Assembly (NCBI GenBank): GCA_963812945.1
Contig: CAWEXD010000008.1
Span: forward strand, 744,001 to 808,000
From: DASRDR01 sp963812945 [NCBI: uncultured Candidatus Rokubacteria bacterium]
GTDB lineage: Bacteria; Methylomirabilota; Methylomirabilia; Rokubacteriales
Direction of reading: 5' to 3'
DNA length: 64,000 nt
A program made the position numbers and the translations under genes. Below are positions 1 through 8,257 of the stretch, piece after piece. The notes beneath the pieces were generated by a model. The model had not been told where the DNA came from. It did not search any database and saw only the letters and a program-made list of their open reading frames with translations. Positions within the stretch are counted from its first letter, which is position 1, and each line of letters opens with the position of its first letter.

Positions 1-44
1 ACATCGACGCGGTCCTCAAGCGCTGGCTGACCTTCCTCGGCTGA
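1..44 (+). CDS. C-terminal end of a truncated upstream gene, possibly the importer's solute-binding protein
   Basis: The window opens inside a reading frame that ends at a TGA at 42-44. The readable C-terminus is IDAVLKRWLTFLG. Such an end is common in spermidine/putrescine-type periplasmic binding proteins, and a permease gene of that importer class follows 87 bases later on the same strand. The identity is inferred from position only, because 13 residues are too few to recognise a family. Confidence 0.35.
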   Translation, partial: IDAVLKRWLTFLG

Positions 45-131
45 GCGCCCCTGTGAGCGAGCCGCCACCGGCGCTCCACCGGGAGCGGGGGGCGGGGATG
101 ATGGCGTGACGCTCGGCGCGGCTGACGGCGC

Positions 132-1019
132 GTGGAGGCCGGAACGGGCGGCATGAGGCCGGGGGTCTCCACTTGGCGGGCCCTCTGGCCCGTCCTGCCG
201 CTCCTCGGCTTCCTCCTCCTGGTCGTCGTCGAGCCGATCGCTCGCGTGCTTCTCTGGGGGCTCGCGCCGTCGATGGCGCCGACGGCGCCGACGATCGAGA
301 TTGGGACCCCGTGGCGCGAGCTCGTCGCCACGCCGCTCTACCGCGACGCGCTCCTCCGGACCTTCCGCCTGAGCCTCACGGTCACGCTCGCGTGTCTCGT
401 CCTCGGCTACCCGGTGGCCTACGTCCTCGCCCGCACCGGGGGCTGGCGCGGCCAGCTCCTCCTGGCCCTGGTCGTGGCGCCCTTCTGGATCAGCATCCTC
501 GCTCGGAGCTTCACGTGGATGGTCCTCCTCCAGCGCCAGGGCGTCGTCAACCGCATCCTGCTGGCCCTCGGTCTGGTGACGGAGCCCGTCCCGCTGATCT
601 ACAACGAGATCGGCGTCCACGTCGGGATGGTCCACGTCCTCTTGCCCTACATGATCCTGTCGCTCTACGGCGCCATGCGGGCGATCGACCCCGGTCTCTT
701 CCGCGCCGCCGCGGGGCTCGGCGCGACCGAATGGCAGGCCTTCCGGCGAGTCTGGTGGCCCCTGTCGCTGGCCGGCGTCGCCGCCGGGAGCCTCCTCCTC
801 TTCGTGGTGGCCCTAGGCTTCTTCGTCACGCCCGCGCTCCTCGGCGGCGGCAAGGTGACGACCCTCGCGATGCTGATCGAGGCCCACGTGAGCCAGGCGC
901 AGGACTGGCCGCTCGCCTCGGCGCTGGGTCTCGTGCTCTTGGTCGCCACGCTCCTCGCGCTCGTGCCGGCCCAGCGCGTGCTGCGGCTTGAGGCGCTGGT
1001 CGGAGCCGGGGGGCGCTGA
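132..1019 (+). CDS. ABC transporter permease, spermidine/putrescine type (PotB-like)
   Basis: Inner-membrane permease subunit of an ABC importer for polyamines or similar small organic cations. The protein has about six hydrophobic segments, beginning near residues 17-37 and 78-100. The cytoplasmic coupling (EAA) loop is at about residues 190-212 (RAAAGLGATEWQAF), where the ATPase docks. About 290 residues is normal for PotB. The start is uncertain: GTG at 132, or ATG at 153, which begins closer to the first membrane segment. The next gene starts one base after this stop, so the two are surely co-transcribed. The substrate is not readable from the permease. Confidence 0.85.
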   Translation: MEAGTGGMRPGVSTWRALWPVLPLLGFLLLVVVEPIARVLLWGLAPSMAPTAPTIEIGTPWRELVATPLYRDALLRTFRLSLTVTLACLVLGYPVAYVLARTGGWRGQLLLALVVAPFWISILARSFTWMVLLQRQGVVNRILLALGLVTEPVPLIYNEIGVHVGMVHVLLPYMILSLYGAMRAIDPGLFRAAAGLGATEWQAFRRVWWPLSLAGVAAGSLLLFVVALGFFVTPALLGGGKVTTLAMLIEAHVSQAQDWPLASALGLVLLVATLLALVPAQRVLRLEALVGAGGR

Positions 1020-1020
1020 C

Positions 1021-2976
1021 GTGGCGTTCCGTCTCCTGACGGGGAGCGCTGCCGGGCTCACGGTCGGCTTCCTGCTCCTGCCCATCCTGGCGCTGGTGCC
1101 GATGTCGCTCTCCCGCACGACCTGGCTTGCCTTCCCGCCCGACGCGCTGACGCTCGAGTGGTACGGGCGCGTACTCGGGGACCGCGAGTGGCGCGAAGCC
1201 GCGGGGACGAGCCTCGCGGTCGCCGCGCTGGCCGCGCTCCTCGCGGGCCTCCTCGGGACCCCGGCGGGCCTCGCCCTCGGCCGTGGCCGTGGGACACCGC
1301 GACTCCGTCGCGGCCTCCGGGGTGTGGTCCTCCTGCCGGTGATGGTGCCGGTCGTGCTGGTGGCGATCGCGCTCTACGCGGCCTTCGCCGCCGCCGGCCT
1401 CGGCGGGACGCTGGTCGCGCTGGTCCTTGCCCACACCGCCCTCGGGGTCCCGTACGTCGTGCTGAGCGTCGAGGCGGCGGCGCGGGGCCTCGACCCCAGG
1501 CTCGATCGCGCGGCGCGGGGTCTCGGGGCGACGGCGTGGCAGGCCCTCTGGCGCGTGACGCTGCCGCTCACGCGCCGGGGCCTCCTCGCGGGGATGCTCT
1601 TCGCGGCCATCGTCTCGTTCGACGAGGTGGTCGTCGCGCTCTTCGTCGGGGGCCCGACCACCACGACGCTCCCGCGGAAGATGTGGAGCACGATCACCCA
1701 GGACGAGTTCAACCCGCTCCTGACGGCGGTGGCGACGCTCCAGATGGTGGTGGCGCTGGGCCTGCTCGGCGTGGTCGCGTGGCTCGCCGCCATCGGGCGG
1801 CGCGGAGACGCCAGCGCGCCGAGTCCCGAGGCCGGCGAGGCGAAGGCGGTCGACGCGGACGCCGGCCCGCCCTCGTCGAGCGGCCTGCCGAAGCGGGTCG
1901 GGGCCCGCCTGGACCTCTCGGGCCTCACGAAGCGATTCGGCGCCGTGATGGCGGTCGACGAGCTTTCGCTCACGGTCGAGCCCGGCGAGCTCCTGACGCT
2001 CCTCGGCCCCTCGGGCTGCGGCAAGACGACCGCCCTGAACCTGATCGCCGGGTTCGAGGCGCCCGACGCCGGCGCGATCCGGATCGACGGGGTGGACGTG
2101 GCCGGGCTGCCGCCCCATCGTCGCGAGGTCGGCATGGTGTTCCAGGACTACGCGCTCTTTCCCCACCTGACGGTCCGCGAGAACGTGGCCTTCCCGCTTC
2201 GTGTGCGCGGGACCGTCCCGGTCGAGGTGGACGAGCGCGTGGAGGGGATGCTCGGGCTGGTGCGTTTGAGGGGGTACGGCGACCGGCTCCCGCGCCAGCT
2301 GTCGGGCGGCCAGCAGCAGCGCGTGGCGCTCGCCCGGGCGCTCGTCTACCGCCCGCGCGTCCTCCTGATGGACGAGCCGTTCGGGGCGCTCGACCGCGCG
2401 CTCCGCGAGACCATGCGCGCGGAGCTCCGCGAGCTCCAGCGGGCGCTCCGGATCACCGTGGTTCTGGTGACGCACGATCAGGACGAGGCGATGGACCTCT
2501 CCGACCGGGTCGCCGTCATGCGGGCGGGGCGTCTCCAGCAGGTGGCGCCGCCCCGCACGCTCTACGAGCGGCCGGTGAACGCGTTTGTCGCGGGCTTCGT
2601 CGGGGAGTCGAATCTCCTCGACGGCGTCGTCGTTTCCGTGGACGGAGAGGGTGCGATCGTCGAGACGGCCGGCGGGCGGCAGCTATCGGCCACGCGGGGC
2701 GATGTCCGGCCGGGCGACCGCGTGCTCGTGCTTCTCCGTCCCGATGCGGCGGAGCTTTCGGCGGAGGGCGTCGCGGACGCGGACGGCCTCGCGGGCGTCG
2801 TCGAGGAGGTGGCCGACCCGGGCCCGATCGTGCGCGGCCGCGTCCGCCTGGACGGCGGCGGGCGCGTGACGGTGACGCGGCCGCGGCACGCGCGTGGGCC
2901 CGCCCTCCGCCCGGGCGCGCGAGTCGGGCTGCGCTGGCCGCCCGAGGACGTGCGCCTCCTCGCCCCCGAGCCCTGA
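1021..2976 (+). CDS. ABC transporter permease-ATPase fusion (PotC-like plus PotA-like)
   Basis: One 651-residue protein carries both the second permease and the ATP-binding subunit of the importer. Residues about 1-255 are a PotC-type permease with an EAA loop (RAARGLGATAWQALW). A Pro/Ala/Ser-rich linker of about 40 residues follows. Residues about 300-651 are a PotA-type ATPase: Walker A GPSGCGKTT at 329-337, signature LSGGQQQR from 427, Walker B LLMDEP near 447, H-loop VTHDQDE, then a TOBE-like tail. GTG at 1021, one base after the previous stop, is preferred to an in-frame TTG at 988. No internal stop or frameshift separates the halves, so the fusion looks genuine. These subunits are usually separate proteins. 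Confidence 0.85.
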   Translation: MAFRLLTGSAAGLTVGFLLLPILALVPMSLSRTTWLAFPPDALTLEWYGRVLGDREWREAAGTSLAVAALAALLAGLLGTPAGLALGRGRGTPRLRRGLRGVVLLPVMVPVVLVAIALYAAFAAAGLGGTLVALVLAHTALGVPYVVLSVEAAARGLDPRLDRAARGLGATAWQALWRVTLPLTRRGLLAGMLFAAIVSFDEVVVALFVGGPTTTTLPRKMWSTITQDEFNPLLTAVATLQMVVALGLLGVVAWLAAIGRRGDASAPSPEAGEAKAVDADAGPPSSSGLPKRVGARLDLSGLTKRFGAVMAVDELSLTVEPGELLTLLGPSGCGKTTALNLIAGFEAPDAGAIRIDGVDVAGLPPHRREVGMVFQDYALFPHLTVRENVAFPLRVRGTVPVEVDERVEGMLGLVRLRGYGDRLPRQLSGGQQQRVALARALVYRPRVLLMDEPFGALDRALRETMRAELRELQRALRITVVLVTHDQDEAMDLSDRVAVMRAGRLQQVAPPRTLYERPVNAFVAGFVGESNLLDGVVVSVDGEGAIVETAGGRQLSATRGDVRPGDRVLVLLRPDAAELSAEGVADADGLAGVVEEVADPGPIVRGRVRLDGGGRVTVTRPRHARGPALRPGARVGLRWPPEDVRLLAPEP

Positions 2977-3091
2977 GCGCGGGCCCGACTCCGCTCGCTC
3001 GCCGTTCAAAGGGACGGTCGCCTCGCACGCGCGTCGCCGCGGCTGGCGCGTGGGACGCTCCTTGCCTTGACAGGCCCGTGACCGTTGTGTC

Positions 3092-4234
3092 ATGAGTGGC
3101 GCCACCGTGAAGATCCTCTACTGGACACAGCTCTTCCACCCCTACATCGGGGGCGTCGAGGTGCTGGGCGTCGAGTACGTCCGGGCGCTCCGGTCGCGCG
3201 GCCACGAGGTGGCGATCGTGACCTCGCACGGAAGCCTCGACCTTCCGGATGAGGACGTGATCGCGGGCGTGCCGGTGCATCGGTTTCGGCTCGCCGAAGC
3301 CCTCGAGCGCCGGGATCCGCGCGCCATCCTCGCCGCCGAGCGACGGCTCGGCGCGCTCAAGGGCGCATTCGCCCCGGACGTTGTGCATCTCCAGCTGACC
3401 GACGCGAGCGTTTTCTTCCACCTCCGGACCGCGGAGGCGCGCCCGGCGCGGACCGTCGTGGCGATCCGCGTGTCGTTGCCTGACGGCCGGCCGGCGGCCT
3501 CGAGCGTCCTCGGCCAGGCGCTGCGCGGGGCGGACTGGGTGACGGCCAACTCCAGCGCCGTGCTCGATCACGCCCGCCGCCTCATACCCGAGATCCGGGA
3601 GCGCTCGTCACTCATCTACAACGGGTTGCCCATGCCCTCGATCGCGCCGGCGCCCCTCCCGCTCGAGCCTCCGACGCTCCTCTGTCTCGGCCGGGTCGTC
3701 GACGACAAGGGGTTCGACCTGGCGATTCGCGCCCTCGCGGACATCCGCCGTCGCGTGCCGGCCACGCGCCTCGTCGTGGCAGGGGACGGGCCCGCGCGGG
3801 CTGCCCTTTCGGGTGAGGCGGCCGCGCTCGGTCTGGCCGATGCGGTCGAGTTTACCGGGTGGGTGCGGCCCGAGGGCGTCCCGTCGCTGCTGAACCGTGC
3901 CACCGTGGTCATCGTCCCGTCGCGCTGGCAGGAGGCCTTCGGGCTGGTCGCGCTCCAGGCTGCCCAGATGGCGCGGCCCGTCGTGGCCACGGACGTCGGC
4001 GGCCTGCCCGAGGTCGTCCTCGACGGATCGACGGGGCTGATCGTGCCTGCGGAGAGCCCGGCGGCGATCGCCGGGGCCGTCTCCGCACTGCTCGAAGACC
4101 CGGCGCGCGCCCGGGCGCTCGGGCTCGCCGCGCGCGCGCGAGCGGAGCGAACGTTCGGCTTCGGGCCCTTCGTGCGCGCCCACGAGCGCCTGTACGCCCG
4201 AGTCACGGGGAGACTCAGTCATGTCGCATCCTGA
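3092..4234 (+). CDS. Family 4 glycosyltransferase (GT-B fold)
   Basis: Predicted cytoplasmic retaining glycosyltransferase that moves a sugar from a nucleotide-sugar donor. The 380-residue protein begins with the GT4 acceptor-side motif (ILYWTQLFHPYIGGVEV, Gly-Gly loop). The donor-binding half carries LCLGRVVDDKGFDLAI near residue 195 and the E-x7-E segment EAFGLVALQAA near 282. It opens a seven-gene run and overlaps the next start by 14 bases, so translation is probably coupled. Its closest relative in the window is the GT4 gene at 6418, which shares the same opening motif and suggests local duplication. The acceptor and sugar are unknown. Confidence 0.85.
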   Translation: MSGATVKILYWTQLFHPYIGGVEVLGVEYVRALRSRGHEVAIVTSHGSLDLPDEDVIAGVPVHRFRLAEALERRDPRAILAAERRLGALKGAFAPDVVHLQLTDASVFFHLRTAEARPARTVVAIRVSLPDGRPAASSVLGQALRGADWVTANSSAVLDHARRLIPEIRERSSLIYNGLPMPSIAPAPLPLEPPTLLCLGRVVDDKGFDLAIRALADIRRRVPATRLVVAGDGPARAALSGEAAALGLADAVEFTGWVRPEGVPSLLNRATVVIVPSRWQEAFGLVALQAAQMARPVVATDVGGLPEVVLDGSTGLIVPAESPAAIAGAVSALLEDPARARALGLAARARAERTFGFGPFVRAHERLYARVTGRLSHVAS

Positions 4235-4658
4235 CCGCGTCCGTCCGAACGACGAGGAAGTGGCGTCGAGCGTGGTCGATGGGGAGGCGATCTTCATCAA
4301 CCTCTCGACGGGCGTCTACTACAGCCTCCGGGGGGCCGGCGCCGCGCTGTGGACGCTCCTCGCCGCGGGCCACTCCGTCGGGGTTGCGACCGAGCGGATC
4401 GCCTCGCTCGCCGGCGTGACGCCGGCCCAGGTCGCCGCCGATGGCGGCGCGCTGGTCGCGCGCCTGGTCGAGGAGCGCCTGGCGTTGCCCGTGGAGAGTG
4501 GCGCCTCCGAGCCCGCGGAGGTCCAGCTGGAAGCGCGATGGATCCTGCCCTACACGGCGCCCGCGCTGGAGACGTACAGTGACATGGCTGACCTGCTCGC
4601 CCTCGACCCTCCGATGCCCGGTCTCGGCACGATCCCCTGGGGCGACAGGGCGAGGTGA
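4221..4658 (+). CDS. PqqD-like protein (RRE-type fold), HprK-associated
   Basis: Small PqqD-related protein of 145 residues. The core at about 1-90 has the typical pattern of this fold: an early EVASSVVDGEAIFINLSTGVYYSL strand pair, GAGAALWTLL, then a winged-helix-like region ending VARLVEERL. In RiPP pathways such domains bind the leader peptide of a precursor. In some exopolysaccharide-linked loci they accompany an HprK-related protein, which is the case here. The C-terminal 50 residues form an unrecognised tail. The stop overlaps the next start as GTGA. No precursor peptide gene was found beside it, so its client is unknown. Confidence 0.75.
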   Translation: MSHPDRVRPNDEEVASSVVDGEAIFINLSTGVYYSLRGAGAALWTLLAAGHSVGVATERIASLAGVTPAQVAADGGALVARLVEERLALPVESGASEPAEVQLEARWILPYTAPALETYSDMADLLALDPPMPGLGTIPWGDRAR

Positions 4659-5692
4659 GGGGGCACGCGACCCTGGTTCTCGACGGGGGCCTCGGCGCCT
4701 CGGCCGCAACCGAGCCAGGGCATTCGGTCGAAACCGCGTACCGGGTGGCCGGCCTTGGCATCCGCATCGGCGTCGCCGGCCAGGCATTGGCCGCCGCGCT
4801 CCTCCCGGCGCTCGCCCATCTTCGAGTCGAGGATGACTTCCGAGCGCCGGATCTGAGCGTCTCGATCTGGGACGAGTCGGTGTCGAGCGCCGGCAGGCCC
4901 TGGCTTGGGCCGGACGATCGCGACGTCAGCCGTCCGCTCCTGGCGTCGCCGGACGGCCGGCGGTTCGTCCGCTCGGGCCCCGCCGGGGTCCTATGGCTGG
5001 ATCTCGACGCTTGCAGCCTGACGGGCTGGTTCGCCTCGGCGTCGGCCGTCCCTCCGACGGAGCGCGCCAAGCCGCTTGCTCGGCTCCTGGCCCCCTGGCT
5101 TCGTGACCACGGCCGCCAGATCGTGCACGCGGCGATGGTCGCCGACGGGGCTGCCGGCGTCCTGGTTGCCGGCCGTGGTGGAGCAGGGAAATCGACCGTG
5201 GCGCTTGCGGCGGGCCTCGCCGGCCTCGGCTACGTCGGGGACGACGTGGTGGTGCTGGAGGAGACCCGCAGCGCGGGCTTCGTCGGGCACAGCCTCTATG
5301 CGTCCTGCTTCATCGGGCGCTCGCACGTCGAGCGTTTCACGGCGCTCCCGTCCTCGGCGCGCGGTGTCCTGGATGCGGCGCGAGACAAGGTCGTGCTGCA
5401 GCTCGCGCACGTCCTGCCCGGCGGGGCCGTGCCGGCCGCGCCGGTGAGAGCGCTGCTCCTGCCGCGTGTCACGGCGGCGACCGCGGGCACGCTTCGCCCT
5501 GCGTCGGTGCCCGAGGCCCTCCGCGCCCTCGCGCCGAGCTCGCTCCTCGCGCACCCCGGTCAGGGCCAGGCCGAGCTCGACCGGCTGGAGCGTCTCGTCC
5601 GCGCGGTCCCCCGCTGGTGGCTCGACCTCGGCGGAGACGTGGGTGAGATCCCGGCCCTGGTCATGGGCGCGCTCGAGGAGGCAGGACGGTGA
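4655..5692 (+). CDS. HPr kinase-related P-loop protein
   Basis: Protein of 345 residues with a Walker A loop GRGGAGKST at residues 173-181 inside an HprK/P-type kinase-like C-terminal domain (VHAAMVADGAAGVLVAG before the loop, YVGDDVVVLEE after it). The N-terminal 150 residues are not recognisable. HprK-related proteins of this kind recur with PqqD-like and nucleotidyltransferase partners, as here, and are distinct from true PTS HPr kinase. In lasso-peptide loci a relative phosphorylates the peptide. Start is GTG overlapping the previous stop, and the end overlaps the next GTG, so it is translationally coupled on both sides. The substrate is unknown. Confidence 0.75.
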   Translation: MRGHATLVLDGGLGASAATEPGHSVETAYRVAGLGIRIGVAGQALAAALLPALAHLRVEDDFRAPDLSVSIWDESVSSAGRPWLGPDDRDVSRPLLASPDGRRFVRSGPAGVLWLDLDACSLTGWFASASAVPPTERAKPLARLLAPWLRDHGRQIVHAAMVADGAAGVLVAGRGGAGKSTVALAAGLAGLGYVGDDVVVLEETRSAGFVGHSLYASCFIGRSHVERFTALPSSARGVLDAARDKVVLQLAHVLPGGAVPAAPVRALLLPRVTAATAGTLRPASVPEALRALAPSSLLAHPGQGQAELDRLERLVRAVPRWWLDLGGDVGEIPALVMGALEEAGR

Positions 5693-6414
5693 CCACGCGG
5701 TCCCCGCTGGTCAGCTGCGTGATCCCGGTGCGGGACGGCGCACGGTTCCTCCGAGAGGCGATCGACAGCGCGCTCGGCCAGTCCCATCGACCCGTCGAGG
5801 TGATCGTCTCCGACGACGGGTCCCGTGACACGACACCCGACATCGCGCGCGGCTATGGTCCAGCGGTGGTCTATCTTTCCGGACCGGCGGCGGGCGCGCC
5901 CGCCGCGCGCAACCGCGGCCTCCGGGCCGCTCGCGGCGAGCTCATCGCGTTCCTCGACGCCGACGACCGCTGGCATCCCGGAAAGCTGACGCTCCAGGTC
6001 GCGCGCTTCGCCCGGGATCCCGCGCTGGCCCTGTGCCTCGCTCAGGTGCGGCCGCTCTGGGCGCCCGAGCTTGGCGAGACCCGGCTTCGTGTTGTGCGCG
6101 ATCGGCTGGTCGTCGTCGTCACCGCGTGCCTCCTGAGCACGGCCGTAGCTCGGAAAACGCTGTTCGACGCCATCGGGGTGTTCGACGTGACGCGCCCGCT
6201 GGGGGACGACACCGACTGGTTCCGTCGGGTCATCGACGCGGGCGTTCCCGTGGAGATCCTGCCGGACGTCCTCGTGGACCGGCGCGTGCACCCGGACAGC
6301 CTCACCCACGGTACGAACGTGTTCAGCCGCGAGCATCTGCTCACCCACGTGCGAGGGCTCGTGGAGGGGCGGCGCCGCGCCGGGGATCGCCGTAGCGGCG
6401 GCTGCCAGGCCTGA
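5689..6414 (+). CDS. Family 2 glycosyltransferase (GT-A fold)
   Basis: Predicted cytoplasmic glycosyltransferase, 241 residues. It has the GT2 N-terminus VIPVRDGARFLREAIDSAL, the nucleotide-binding VSDDGSRD segment and the metal-binding FLDADD at residues 88-93. A later GDDTDWFRR (E/DDxxW-type motif) marks the acceptor or catalytic region. There is no membrane segment, so it is a soluble enzyme rather than a polymer synthase. It starts with GTG overlapping the preceding stop. It is clearly paralogous to the GT2 gene at 7547 (same FLDADDRWHP motif), so the operon seems to have arisen partly by duplication. Confidence 0.85.
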   Translation: MTTRSPLVSCVIPVRDGARFLREAIDSALGQSHRPVEVIVSDDGSRDTTPDIARGYGPAVVYLSGPAAGAPAARNRGLRAARGELIAFLDADDRWHPGKLTLQVARFARDPALALCLAQVRPLWAPELGETRLRVVRDRLVVVVTACLLSTAVARKTLFDAIGVFDVTRPLGDDTDWFRRVIDAGVPVEILPDVLVDRRVHPDSLTHGTNVFSREHLLTHVRGLVEGRRRAGDRRSGGCQA

Positions 6415-6417
6415 CGA

Positions 6418-7533
6418 ATGCGCGTCCTGGTCTGGTCGCAATACTCCTGGCCCTATATCGGGGGAACCGAGATTCAGGCCATGCGTCTCTGGCCCGAGCT
6501 GCGGGCGAGAGACCACGAGGTGACCATCGTCTCGGGCCAGGCTCACGACGCCCAGGCGGGCACGGAGACCGTGGGCGGTGTCCCGGTCCACCGGCTGCCC
6601 CTCCGGGAGGCGCTCGCGGCGGGCGACGCCCGGCGCGTGGCCGCCCTGTGCCGGGACGTCGGGGCGCTCAGGCGGCGCGTGGCGCCCGACGTCGTCGTGG
6701 TCACGTCGCTCGGCCCCCTCGACCTCTTCCTCCACCAGAGCGCCCGGAGCCACCCGGCTCCACTCGTCGTCACCCCCCAGCAGGACATTCCCGCGCGGCT
6801 CCTCGGTCCGACAGCCCTTCCGGGCCGCACGCTCCGGGCGGCCGCGTGGGTCGTGTGCTGCTCGGCGTCCATTCGCGCAGATCTCTGCGCGGTGGTGCCG
6901 GAGCTGGGCGCGCGCAGCTCCGTCGTCTACCACGGCGTGCCGCTCCCGCCGGCCTCCGGCGCGCCGCCGCTCGCGCCGCCCCGGCTGCTCGGCATCGGGC
7001 GCCTGCTCCGGTTCAAGGGTTTCGACGTGGCTCTCCACGCGCTCCGCCGCGTGCGAGACCGCGTGCCGGAGGCGCGCCTCACGCTGGCCGGCGACGGCCC
7101 CGAGCGCCTCGCGCTGGAGGAGCTGGCGAGGCAGCTCGGCGTGAGGGACGCCGTGGACTTCGTCGGCTGGGTACATCCCGAGCAGGTCGCGGCGCTGATG
7201 GCGACGGCGACGCTCGTCCTGATGCCGTCGCGCTGGGAGGGACTCCCCCTGGTTGCCCTCGAGGCCCAGGCGGCCGGGCGTCCGGTCGTCGCGAGTCGCG
7301 TGGGCGGGCTTCCCGAGGGGGTGGCGGACGGCGAGACGGGACGGCTGGTGCCGCCGGATTCTCCGGCCGCCCTGGCGGACGCCGTGCTCGCGCTCCTGGC
7401 GACGCCGACGGCGCTCGCCCGCATGGCCCGGGCCGCACGCGACCGCGCCGTTCGCGTGTTCGGGGTGGCCCGCTGCGTGGACGACTACGAGGCGCTCTTG
7501 ACCGAGGTCTCGCGCCGGGCGACCGCCGCGTGA
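6418..7533 (+). CDS. Family 4 glycosyltransferase, paralogue of the 3092 gene
   Basis: GT-B glycosyltransferase of 371 residues. It shares with the gene at 3092 the opening VWSQYSWPYIGGTEIQ motif, the IGRLLRFKGFDVAL donor-site entry and the SRWEGLPLVALEAQAAG E-x7-E segment at about residues 270-290. It begins three bases after the preceding GT2 stop. The alternation GT4, GT2, GT4, GT2 suggests stepwise assembly of a short heteroglycan, but neither donor nor acceptor can be deduced. A soluble cytoplasmic enzyme is expected. Confidence 0.85.
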   Translation: MRVLVWSQYSWPYIGGTEIQAMRLWPELRARDHEVTIVSGQAHDAQAGTETVGGVPVHRLPLREALAAGDARRVAALCRDVGALRRRVAPDVVVVTSLGPLDLFLHQSARSHPAPLVVTPQQDIPARLLGPTALPGRTLRAAAWVVCCSASIRADLCAVVPELGARSSVVYHGVPLPPASGAPPLAPPRLLGIGRLLRFKGFDVALHALRRVRDRVPEARLTLAGDGPERLALEELARQLGVRDAVDFVGWVHPEQVAALMATATLVLMPSRWEGLPLVALEAQAAGRPVVASRVGGLPEGVADGETGRLVPPDSPAALADAVLALLATPTALARMARAARDRAVRVFGVARCVDDYEALLTEVSRRATAA

Positions 7534-7546
7534 GCGGGCCCACGTG

Positions 7547-8254
7547 ATGCAGGCCCCGCTCGTCAGCTGCATCGTCCCGGTCCACGACGCCGAGCGGTAT
7601 CTCGCCGAGGCGCTCGACAGCGTGCTCCGCCAGACGTACCTCGAGATCGATGTGATCGTGGCCGACGACGGCTCGACGGACGCGACCCGGGCCATCGCCG
7701 AGCGCCGCGGCCCCCGCGTGCGGTGGGTGAGCCAGCCGACGGCCGGCCCGGCGGCGACGCGAAACCTCGGCCTTCGGGCGAGCCGCGGCGAGCTCGTCGC
7801 CTTTCTCGACGCCGACGACCGCTGGCATCCCGAGAAGCTCGCCCGCCAGGTGGCGCGGCTCGCCGCTCGTCCGGAGATCGACGTGTCGCTGACTCACGTC
7901 CAGCTCTTCTGGGACGACCCCGAGTGCGAGGAGGCGCGCCGCTACCGTGGCCACCCCCGCGCGGGCGGCGTCCCCGGCTTCGCGACGACGACGCTGCTCG
8001 CCCGGCGGCGCGCGTTCGACGTCGTCGGGCTCCTCGACGCCGGCCTCTGGTTCGCCGACTCGGTCGACTGGTTTCTCCGCGCCAGGGAGCGAGGGCTCGT
8101 GCTCGAGGTCCTGCCCGAGGTGCTGGCGTACCACCGGATGCACGCGGGGAACCTCACCCGCCGGCGCGAGGGGGCGAGCCGCGAGGAGTTCCTCCGAGTC
8201 GTCCGGGCCGGCCTCGTCCGGCGGCGTGCCCTCCGCGGGCCGTCGCGGGGCTAG
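7547..8254 (+). CDS. Family 2 glycosyltransferase, paralogue of the 5689 gene
   Basis: Soluble GT2 enzyme of about 235 residues. It has CIVPVHDAERYLAEALDSVL at the N-terminus, VADDGSTDATR for nucleotide binding, FLDADDRWHPEKL as the metal-binding motif, and SVDWFLRARE near residue 172 in the catalytic region. Two adjacent starts exist, GTG at 7544 and ATG at 7547. The ATG is preferred. It follows the GT4 gene by about 13 bases and precedes the nucleotidyltransferase by three, so it belongs to the same operon. Confidence 0.85.
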   Translation: MQAPLVSCIVPVHDAERYLAEALDSVLRQTYLEIDVIVADDGSTDATRAIAERRGPRVRWVSQPTAGPAATRNLGLRASRGELVAFLDADDRWHPEKLARQVARLAARPEIDVSLTHVQLFWDDPECEEARRYRGHPRAGGVPGFATTTLLARRRAFDVVGLLDAGLWFADSVDWFLRARERGLVLEVLPEVLAYHRMHAGNLTRRREGASREEFLRVVRAGLVRRRALRGPSRG

Positions 8255-8257
8255 TGC

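Noticed and set aside
826-2475. Long - strand open frame antisense to the importer genes
   Set aside because: Arg/Pro/His-rich translation with no motif, antisense to clearly recognised permease and ATPase domains; typical shadow frame of G+C-rich DNA.
3067-3072. TTGACA upstream of the first GT4 gene
   Set aside because: A perfect -35 hexamer, but no -10-like box at 15-19 bases; the position would fall on the ATG itself.
2977-3091. Possible precursor peptide gene ahead of the glycosyltransferase operon
   Set aside because: The 115 bases hold no ATG/GTG frame with a ribosome site or peptide-like composition that I could support.
4655-5692. Calling the HprK-like gene hprK
   Set aside because: No HPr gene or PTS component is nearby, and the context matches the HprK-related group instead.
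5560-7695. 711-codon - strand frame over the glycosyltransferases
   Set aside because: Antisense to three genes with intact GT motifs; no recognisable domain.
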